A stretch of 64,000 bases of DNA, from assembly GCA_940671915.1 (NCBI GenBank), contig CALNVZ010003433.1:48884650-48948649 (forward strand), written 5' to 3'. The notes under the pieces are model-generated. The model was not told the DNA's origin. It worked only from the letters and a program-made list of their open reading frames with translations, and ran no database searches. A program made the translations under genes and the position numbers. Source of the DNA: Paracentrotus lividus (taxonomy: Eukaryota; Echinodermata; Echinoidea; Camarodonta; Echinidae). How positions within the stretch are numbered: the stretch's first letter is position 1; each line of letters starts with the position of its first letter. Positions 57,001 to 64,000 of the stretch are shown here, one piece after another.

Positions 57001-60000
57001 GAGTTACCTAAGTTCTCAAGAAAACAAGAAGCACTTGAATACAACGAACAAACAAAGCACACAGAACTTTAGTTACATGGAGCACAACTCTCAAGATAAG
57101 CAAGTAACAGAAAACATAACACTAAACAAGTGTGACTAGAAAAGAGTTAAAATGTATGTTCAAAATGCCAAAGCATCGTCAACAAAAGAGACGAATACAG
57201 AGTACTGTGAACAAAGAGGCCAGATGTAATAGGCATGTAGAGACGTGGCTAAACAATAGATATCAGATGCTGAGATACAAATTCCTGGTTATCAAGCCAC
57301 CAGACTAGATAGGCAGAATAGACCACATGGAGGTGTTCTTACTGTCCACCTAGGAAGGAATAGAGTACAACAAAGGAACAGATTTGTGAGTTAAATATCT
57401 ACGACGAAGCACTATGGTGTGATGTCACTAGCCAAGGCACAGAACTAGATTGGCTACTAGGTATAGTGTACAGAAGTCCCAACAATACAAATGAACAGAA
57501 TGACAACTTGAACAAGTCTTAAGCCAACTGATGATGAACAGAAGGACATCTTGATAATGGGCGACTTCAATTATCGTGATATTAATTGGGAAACGATGCA
57601 AGCAGGCTCAGGCAAGTCAGAAGCCTTTATGATGTTATTATGGACAACCTATGGACTCAACATGTGTCCGCACCGACGAGACAAGAATCATTGTTGGACT
57701 TGTGATTTCATCAAAACCCTTGTGCAATTGACGAAGTTGAAATTAATAGCGCACTTGGGAAATAGTGACCATAATATGCTCGATGGGATACAAACTACTT
57801 CGTCAATCAGAGAAGACACTGTACCTAAACGAGACTACAAATCTGCCAACTTTGACGCAATCGAATGTGAAGTAGAGGAGATTGATTGGAATAACAAACT
57901 AAATAACAAATCAGCTGATCAAGCATGGGACGAAACTAAAACTGTGTTACGTAGGCTTATACATGACTATGTTTCCTACAAAACAACAACGCAAAAACAA
58001 GAAATCGCTGTGGCTCACAAGGAGAGCACAGAAATCGATTCGCCGCAAACACAGAGCATGGAAGCGGTACAAAGCCCAGAAGACGACTCAAAGATATGAA
58101 CACTATAAGAAGTGCCAGAAAGAGGCAAAGCGCGAAGTAGAAGCAGCCAAAAGAAACTTTGAGAAAAGACTTGCGAAGAACATAAAGGAAGATACAAAGC
58201 TTCTATGCATATGTGAGAACGAAACAGAAAGTAAAGGATTCTGTCGGGCTCTTAAGAACGAATCTGGCGAAACGATTAACCCAGGAGTTGAATACAGCTA
58301 ATGCCCTCAACAACTTTTTTGCGACGGTGTTCACAGATGAGAAAGATGAAGCACCTATCCCTGAAACAATATTTCAAGGACCTGAAGATATGTATCTCAA
58401 AGATTTTTTGATTACAGAAGAATGTGTCAGAAAGAACTGGAAGCGCTTGATCCAACTAAGGCTGCAGGACCAGATGACGATACCTCCAGTTATCCTCAAG
58501 ACAATGGCAAACCAATTATGTGTACCCCTAGCCTATGTATACAACAAGTCCTTAGAGGAAGGAATAGTGCCCACAGACTGGAAACTTGCTCATGTTATCC
58601 CAATCTTCAAAAAAGGGTCAAGATCTAAGCCTAACAACTATTGACCAATCAGTTTGACTTCAACGGCTGGGAAAGTGATGGAAAGCATAATTAGAGACAA
58701 GATTACTGAGCATGTTGATAGACATAACCTTATCTATGACACCCAACATGGCTTCACCAAAGGAAGGTCAACAACAACGAACCTGCTGGAGTATCTCGAG
58801 CTTATTACGAAGAGAGTGGACGAGGGTACGCCAGTTGACGTCGTATATCTCGATCTAGCAAAAGCGTTCGACACTGTGCCACACAAGAGACTAATCAGAA
58901 AAATCCGTGCTCATGGTATCGATGGAAATCTACCTCAATGGATCAAATGTTGGCTCAGTGATCGTAAACAAAGAGTTAGTACACGAGGAGCAGAATCCGA
59001 TTGGAGACATGTTACAAGCTCCGTTGTTCAAGGATCAGTGCTGGGACCAATTTGTTTTCTGATGTATGTAAATGATATTGATACTGGTATCAACAATGAC
59101 TCGACCATCAGCAAATTCGCAGATGATACCAAGCTTATACATTCTGTAAAGACTGACGATGACATAAAAGGTATGCAAGACTCAATTAACCACCTGGATC
59201 AATGGGCAGCAAAATGGCTGATGAGATTCAACATTGACAAGTGTGGTGTTATGCACTTCGGATCCAACAACCCCCACCAAGTGTATGTACTAAATGGCTC
59301 TGAACTAAAAGAAACAGTAGAAGAAAAAGATCTTGGAATTCTCATCAACAAGTCTCTAAAAGTTGCTTCGCAATGTGCAGCAGCAGCCAAGAGAGGAAAT
59401 ATGGTACTAAGGATGATCAAACGTAACTTCGCCTATAAAAACAGACAAGTGATCCTGAAACTTTATAAATCTCTTGTACGTCGGCACTTGGATTATGCAA
59501 TGCAGACATGGAGCCCATACCTCACAAAAGACAAAAAGATACTGGAGAAGGTCCAAGCTAGAGCGACGAAAATGATTCCCGATATCCATGACCTATCCTA
59601 TGAAGACAGGCTCGCCAGGTTAAATCTTACCACACTGGAAAGGAGGAGGGAAAGGGGAGACCTCATTCAAACATACAGAATCTTAACACAAATGGACAAA
59701 TCTAACCCGGACAATTGTTTCCAGACAGCAGAGTACGTCAGAACTAGAGGGCACTCTCTTAAAAGTCGCCAAGCAACGATCTAGACTGGATATAAGGAAA
59801 CATTTCTTTAGCCAAAGGGTCGTCAATCAATGGAATAAACTCCCACAGTCCACAGTTGAGGCACCAACACTCCTGCACTTTAAGATACAACTATCAAAAT
59901 TGGGTTTTTAAATGGGCTCTAAGAGCCTCCTTAACCCTGCCACACTCATCTGTACACCCTCATCGCATAGACAGTGAGATGTGGCCATCAAGGTATGTTT

Positions 60001-61504
60001 CAAGGTATGTGAATATCATCATCATCATCACACACAAGGAACAGCTCCTATATGAGATAAGATGTAACGTACAAATATAAAATCCATCTATTTTGTCACA
60101 ATAATTGTTTATATATTCCCTTATAATATACTTTCTATATAATGTAAATATATTGAAGAGAATGCAAAAGCAATGCAAAAAAAAAATACACATAAAATTT
60201 GTGGTTTTTATTGAATAAAAAACTTTTTGGGAAAACCACCCTTTACGACAAACCGCAATGGCTACCCTTGGTAACTAGTAGGAATTATTATTGATATTTT
60301 CGTTACGACAAAATAGCATCCCTTTATGAATGGTCATGATAGGAGTTGGCAAACAAGATGATCAAATACAAGAAAGAAATAATTGAGAGGAGAAGGGAGA
60401 ATAGAAGTTACCTGTCTCCTTTCTGGAGTGTCAAAAACAGCAGGACTCCCTCTATGGGCTTCAATAGGATCATACAGACCTGCCACTGGAGGAGCATTGC
60501 CCTTGTCTTTAGGTGTGTGAGATACCTGGGATGCAGTCCTTTGAAGAAAGAAAACAATACTTTTTTTACTCATAATTATATTTCAGCGATCATAGTAACC
60601 CTATTCTGAATGTGAAGTTCAATTTTACCTTGCCATGTACATGTACTAAACCTTTTGAGATATGAAGATCCCCTTTGAGGCTACAGAACATGATAAAATC
60701 ATGCGTCAGGGGGGGGGGGGACAGATAAAAATTTATAATTTGAAATTTTTTTCATCCTTAATACACACCTTGAGGTTTGCCCAACACGGCTCTCAGTAGA
60801 ATCTAGCCTAAGAAGACTATCTCTTGATCCAAGGGTTGATGGAGTCATCGACCTGGAGGGGCTTCTGAGCAGTGATCTTGGTCTCCCACCAGCAGGCTAA
60901 AAAAAAATTGTACATCATGTGTATTATTTATGGGCAAAATGATTTGATTTGAATATACATGTATACTGACAGTACAAGGAAACCTTGTATGTGCACATTT
61001 AAAACAACTTAAATTATAACAAGGGGGCATTGACAGTCACATGCCTCTGTATTTTAGCTTGAATCTTGAGCTTAACTCTTTGCTCTGTGTTTAACAGGTC
61101 AGCTTATTCCCCTGAGCTCGCTTCCAAGTTGATATATTTTATACTGTCAATGCAAAATAAATGAACAATTAGTAGATCTGCTTTGGGGCACTGCAGAACG
61201 AGCCTGTAAGCGGTTTGGAATGGGGCTGGAAGGCAGATGGGGGATAGTCAGGAGGGATATGGCAGACTAACTGGAAGGGTGGTTTTGGGCAATTTGGGGA
61301 TTAAGCTGAATGGCGGCAAAGGGGATTATCAGGCTGGGTATTTTTGGTTATGCTATAATCTGTGGAAGAGCAGTAACCCTTGCCCCCCCCCACAAAAAAA
61401 AACAACATATATGCCGTAATTGACCAAAACTACTGAAACTTGGCAGGCAGTTATAATGCAGAGTTTCATACCTTTGTCTTAAATACTTGTTGGCCCTGTG
61501 GCAT
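47937..61504 (-). CDS. NUP35: Nucleoporin NUP35 (Nup53, MPPN/RRM-like domain)
   Basis: This is an inner-ring nuclear pore protein. In known relatives it binds NUP93, NUP155 and NDC1, dimerises through an atypical RRM and touches the membrane through a C-terminal amphipathic end. Exons in transcript order: 61472-61504, 60769-60896, 60412-60538, (one uncertain, see 56194), 55470-55587, 54947-55000, 52584-52653, 50656-50784, 49974-50153, 47937-48014. Recognisable parts: [90 protein letters not shown], and [11 protein letters not shown] then stop. The placed exons give about 305 codons; vertebrate NUP35 is about 326, so roughly one small exon is missing. A plus-strand LINE sits in an intron. Confidence 0.92.
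48573..48811. mobile_element. Small TA-flanked MITE
   Basis: TAATGCTGCAGTCACACAGA with CACTTACG at the left is mirrored by CGTAAGTGTCTGTTTGACTG with TAGCATTA at the right. About 239 bp, in the last NUP35 intron. Confidence 0.72.
48973..49850. mobile_element. MITE with GGGGTAATTATGGCC motifs
   Basis: ATAGGGCAGACTGGGGTAAT at the left is mirrored by ATTACCCCAGTCTCCCCTAT at the right. The word GGGGTAATTATGGC recurs inside at 49000, 49370 and 49658, and inverted near 49624. About 880 bp, no coding capacity, in the last NUP35 intron. Confidence 0.78.
49974..50153 (-). CDS. NUP35: NUP35 linker exon
   Basis: Sixty codons beginning [14 protein letters not shown], then [14 protein letters not shown], ending [18 protein letters not shown], which matches the vertebrate RISTMRPLATAYKAS segment. 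It is phase 0 at both ends and joins the last exon in frame. Confidence 0.9.
50656..52653 (-). CDS. NUP35: NUP35 MPPN/RRM core exons
   Basis: Exon 52584-52653 (70 bases) encodes [19 protein letters not shown] then VSHV, the first helix and second strand. Exon 50656-50784 (129 bases) encodes [37 protein letters not shown] and TPCIDK. These match vertebrate SYILLQFAQYGNILKHV and [20 protein letters not shown] almost residue for residue, including GVxPCIDK. This is the homodimerising atypical RRM that defines the family. Confidence 0.95.
51119..51641. mobile_element. Mariner-type foldback MITE
   Basis: TACAGTACGTCCCAGAAAAA with AGTATACCCAACT is mirrored by AGTTGGGTATACTTTTATCT with GGGACGCACTGTA, TA-bounded. 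The mirror continues inward for about 200 bases per arm. It lies in the intron between NUP35 exons 50656-50784 and 52584-52653? No: it lies inside that intron's span, between the two RRM exons. Confidence 0.8.
52970..53062 (-). mobile_element. tRNA-derived SINE fragment interrupted by an assembly gap
   Basis: On the minus strand TGGCTCAATTGGTTAG is an A-box-like string; the B-box side (GGGGCTTGGTTTCAGTCCCC) lies across the gap. It is degenerate, probably a SINE head rather than a tRNA gene. Confidence 0.5.
53010..53028. other. Assembly gap (19 Ns)
   Basis: A run of N, so the local sequence length is unknown. Confidence 0.99.
53442..54928. mobile_element. TTAA-flanked MITE, copy D, with a nested insertion
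   Basis: TTAACCCTATTCTGACTGGG at the left is mirrored by CCCAGTCAGAATAGGGTTAA at the right. It has the same C-runs and GAGATCTTGGCCGCGG block as copies A-C. Removing the nested hAT-like insertion leaves about 795 bp, close to copy A. It lies in the NUP35 intron, with its right end near the 54947 exon. Confidence 0.78.
53482..54165. mobile_element. hAT-like MITE nested in TTAA MITE copy D
   Basis: CAAGGAGGTACGAGAGATGG at the left is mirrored by the right end CCAGGGCTAGTACCTCCTT. GATTAAAG is present on both sides (53474-53481 and 54166-54173), an 8-bp target duplication as used by hAT elements. There is no transposase. Confidence 0.75.
54947..55587 (-). CDS. NUP35: NUP35 exons leading into the RRM
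   Basis: Exon 55470-55587 encodes [17 protein letters not shown] and [15 protein letters not shown], matching vertebrate MFSPAS and LDPFYTQG. Exon 54947-55000 encodes [18 protein letters not shown], the first beta-strand of the MPPN/RRM fold (vertebrate EDHLDDSWVTVFG). Phases 2 and 2 agree across both junctions. The end of a TTAA MITE lies only about 20 bases from the donor of the 54-base exon. Confidence 0.9.
55988..56135 (-). mobile_element. SINE-like fragment
   Basis: The minus strand carries AAGGTTGTTGGTTTGATCC as a B-box-like string. The plus strand shows CATTCCATTCCTGTCGAGAC and GTTGGGAGAAGCGATGTGG, shared with the segments at 31935 and 3230. Confidence 0.5.
56194..56247 (-). CDS. NUP35: Candidate small NUP35 exon, frame unresolved
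   Basis: A TTTTCCTTTCCAG acceptor and an ATAG|GTCAGT donor enclose 54 bases. In phase 0, as required by the preceding exon, it reads [17 protein letters not shown], typical of the Ser/Thr/Pro/Arg-rich linker, and would fill the roughly 20-residue gap. However, the last codon is TAG and the next exon needs one more base. Either the true exon is elsewhere, or there is a sequence error or allelic break. Confidence 0.3.
   Translation of the reverse strand: MDFTQASSRTPRLSQLK
56460..60035 (+). mobile_element. CR1/L2-like LINE, nearly full length, broken
   Basis: A non-LTR retrotransposon antisense to NUP35. Order: an ORF1-like stretch (56460-57100); an APE-type endonuclease starting near 57170 (PDVIG and ETWLNN in different frames) with [10 protein letters not shown] at 57560 and NSDHN near 57765; a basic linker ([15 protein letters not shown], 58060-58240); and reverse transcriptase with [34 protein letters not shown] and the catalytic FADDTK near 59115. 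The C-terminus [17 protein letters not shown] is in another frame from about 59765. A TGA at 58642-58644 replaces the Arg codon of NNYRPISL. Several frameshifts separate the endonuclease, linker and RT. The 3' UTR ends in ATCATCATCATC. The copy is old and inactive. Confidence 0.9.
60170..60411. other. NUP35 intron segment; nothing recognised
   Basis: AT-rich flank between the LINE and the NUP35 exon at 60412. Confidence 0.4.
60412..61504 (-). CDS. NUP35: NUP35 N-terminal exons
   Basis: Exon 60769-60896 encodes [20 protein letters not shown] and similar Ser/Arg/Pro-rich sequence. Exon 60412-60538 encodes [20 protein letters not shown] and ends [12 protein letters not shown], matching the vertebrate HKDKSGAPPVRSIYDD and SRRQ segment. 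The proposed first exon (61472-61504) begins at an ATG giving [11 protein letters not shown], is in phase with the next exon and lies beside CpG-richer sequence. It is the least certain part and lacks the FLPGFLMGD-type motif of vertebrates. Confidence 0.65.
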
Positions 61505-61626
61505 TACCCAGAGACGAGATTTTAAAAGAGACGACCCAGTCCGCGCGTGAGGGCTCTGGTTAAATCGCCCATGCGTAGCCTGGTCGCACGCTGGTAATGG
61601 ACCTTAGAAGTGAAGCTTGATTTTTA

Positions 61627-62719
61627 GGTGGTATGTTATATACATACCACCTCTTGTTATTGTCTGAATCTTCCTTTTTTCTTTTTTTTTCTTTATTTTT
61701 TTATTCTTCTGCACAATTCTTGTAGACACGATAACTCAAAAAATAATGCATTAAAGTATTTCAAACTTTCAGCAATGATAGATCATCATGAAATCTGAGC
61801 ATTGAAATCTTTTCTAGCTCATTAGCATAATGTGACGTCCTCTAGACGCCATTTTGTAAAATCACATTATCAATCATAACTTTATAACTAATAATCATTG
61901 ATCAATCAAATTTAGTACACATAAACTTCAAATTGAAGCGCATCTTTTAGAACATAATGCACGCGCGTAAGTACGCGCATTAAGGAATTACACGTGCGCA
62001 AAAATTAAAAATGTTCAAAATCACTTTATGGCTGAATTAGAGTACGTTTCAGTTCATTTTTAGCATTTCAAGAAAAAAAGCGCGCACGATTTTGCGCGCA
62101 TTAATGCGCGTCGGCGAAGAATGCAGCTTGAGATCATTGGTTTTGTGCTCTTAAAGTAATCTTGATAATATTGACAACAATTTGACACCATAATCACTAC
62201 TTTTTAGACTATTCATAACCAAATGATGGTCTGTTCAAGTTGGAACTATGCGCATGCATCCTTTGTCAATTTTACCAAAATATGCCATTTTTGGCCAAAA
62301 ACATGCATACACAAAATCCTTAATAATTCTTCAGGATGAACGGCAACCCCCAATTATCTTTTCAGAGTTGGATAGAGTATGAGTTGTAGATGCGATTTCA
62401 TACCTCATTTATTACTTATCGTCATTGCAACATTATCATAATGGCTTCTAAACTCAAAATTTTGATTTGCGTTTCAAAATTACCAATTTAAGTTTAATGA
62501 CGGCATTATCTTGATACAAAACGGAGTGTTCCTCAGTAATTAGGTGCCGTTTCTCTCTCAAATGTTCAGTATGTTGTAGCTGAGACAATTCCCTACAACA
62601 TTGGTGCATTTACTTTGGTTTTACCCCCGGCGTTACAGTCTAAATTGGCGATTAAAGAAAGCATGTCATTTCATCACATTTCGAGTGTACATGTTTTCTG
62701 CATTGGACAAGCCATATCA
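61627..62719 (-). repeat. AGGTGGTATGT repeat family, copy d
   Basis: The left junction AGGTGGTATGTTATATACAT followed by ACCACCT is nearly self-complementary. The unit is the inverse of copies a-c: TTGTAGACACGATAACTC, GCGCGTCGGCGAAGAATGC, CTTCAGGATGAACGGCAACC, GGCATGTCATTT-like CATGTCATTTCATCACAT. It ends where the same junction recurs at 62720. Length about 1.09 kb, upstream of NUP35. Confidence 0.75.
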
Positions 62720-63720
62720 TCATAGGTGGTATGTTATATACATACCACCTCTTGTTATTGTCCGAATCTTCTTTTTAGGTGGTCTGTCCTTGACAGATAA
62801 CCTCTTAATTTCGTCAGAATTTTCTTATTTCTTTATTTTTATAGCCAATATTTTGTGTTCACTCTATCTCTTAATCTATCAGATCGATTTCCTTCAATTT
62901 CATGTCATCAATGGATATCACTATGAAGATGTGCAGCGAAGTTTTTCAAGGTCATCAAGTCATGATGACATCATCCAGGCGCCATTTTGTAAAATTCTAT
63001 CATTGATCATATGATCAATATAAATCGTTCAAAATCAATCATATTCACAGAACATCAATTTCATGTCAAAAGTCATTAGACCACGTCATCAAAGGTCACT
63101 CAAAGGTCACGACACACGCTAACGCGTGCATCAAAATTAAAAAATGGTCATAATCAGTTTTAGTCCGAAATAGAGTACGTTTCAGGTCATTTTGAGCATT
63201 TCAAAAATGTGCGCGCGCACACGCATGCGCGTGCGTTTTCGCGCATAACGCCCTTACACAACACAGAATCACCGTTTCTTTTATGTATATGCATTGATAG
63301 TATAATTCTGAGTGATTTGATACCTTGATCAACTTTCTACAATTACAAATAAAGAAAAGAGCCTCCATCAAAGTTTGCAGCACGCGCACGCGCGTACTCT
63401 CAATGTAGGCTAAATATGGGCAAAAACATGCCTATTGAAAATTCGCTGTACACAATGTAGCTCTTCAGAACGAACGGAAACCCCCATTTTTTTCCCATAT
63501 CTGGATAGAATATGAATCATTGATGTCATTTCATGTCTTTTTGATCCTCATTATATCACGACATCATACAAAATGGCGTCCAAACTCAAAATTTCAATTT
63601 GCTTTAAGGACGTCATAAAAATTATGCAAATTTGATGTAACTCTGTAAATATTGGTCGATTTCGCCATTCAATATGTTGTAGTGGATATATTTTCTTTCT
63701 GTGTTATGCCTTATTTTCGT
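62720..63720 (-). repeat. AGGTGGTATGT repeat family, tandem divergent copy e
   Basis: It begins with a second junction AGGTGGTATGTTATATACAT, then after about 50 bases a diverged junction (AGGTGGTCTGTCCTTGACAG). A degenerate monomer follows with the same landmarks in the same order: CATTTTGTAAAAT, TAGAGTACGTTTCAGGTCAT, CGCGCGCACACGCATGCGCG, CAAAATGGCGTCCAAACTC. It is clearly older than copy d. Confidence 0.65.
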
Positions 63721-64000
63721 TTAAAGAAACGCATCATTGTAAAAAATTACAATTTATAAGTATGTCTTTTTTGCTCATTTGCGTGTAATCTCTATTAGGA
63801 GGAGTTTTTGTTGAAACTTAAAACTGCATGCCGACCTTTAATGAGCATCCCTCCGTATTTCTGCTTCATTTTCTCTGAAATTTTAATAGGTTGTAGGCAA
63901 GGAAATCTCTTGACATATCTTACTGTTTTTTAAATCAATACTATTAACTTGCGTATTGAATTTTTTTTGTTGCCGTTTTGAACTTTCCGTTCTACGTGTA

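Overview
The window is a piece of an animal nuclear genome (AT-rich, spliced genes with GT-AG introns, many transposable elements, one 19-base run of Ns at an assembly gap). The LINE types, tRNA-derived SINEs, abundant small foldback/MITE elements and frequent ACATGTA strings suggest a marine invertebrate, most likely an echinoderm such as a sea urchin. The species call is an inference; a hemichordate, amphioxus or mollusc is not excluded.

Two host genes lie on the minus strand. (1) Positions 41524 down to 2103, continuing off the left edge: a secreted or membrane protein made of MAM domains. I could assemble 23 exons whose splice phases all agree, giving 1,332 codons without a stop: a signal peptide followed by seven complete MAM domains and most of an eighth. 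Exon lengths and sequence show that MAM2-3-4 and MAM5-6-7 are tandem copies of a nine-exon, three-MAM block. MAM8 looks like the start of a third copy. (2) Positions 61504 down to 47937: NUP35 (Nup53/MPPN), a nucleoporin of the nuclear pore inner ring, recognised from its RRM-like (MPPN) domain exons and its C-terminal YMFGW membrane-binding end. A decayed second copy of the last exon lies just downstream.

Most of the rest is mobile-element sequence in introns and in the 41.5-47.9 kb intergenic space. It includes an old frameshifted CR1/L2-like LINE (56.5-60.0 kb) inside a NUP35 intron, a 5'-truncated LINE tail (25.2-26.2 kb), tRNA-derived SINEs, at least seven MITEs flanked by TTAA (piggyBac-type), several Tc1/mariner-type MITEs flanked by TA, a hAT-like MITE inserted into a TTAA MITE, giant palindromes, and a tandem/dispersed repeat family ending in an AGGTGGTATGT palindrome (19-27 kb and 61.6-64 kb). 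The 8.7 kb intron between MAM exons 11 and 12 has a counterpart of only 1.1 kb in the duplicated block; the difference is filled with nested insertions.

I found no prokaryote-style system, CRISPR array, operon or rRNA. The most interesting host signals are the three-MAM superrepeat, two partial exon duplications (one in each gene) and repeat-borne clusters of nuclear-receptor half-sites.
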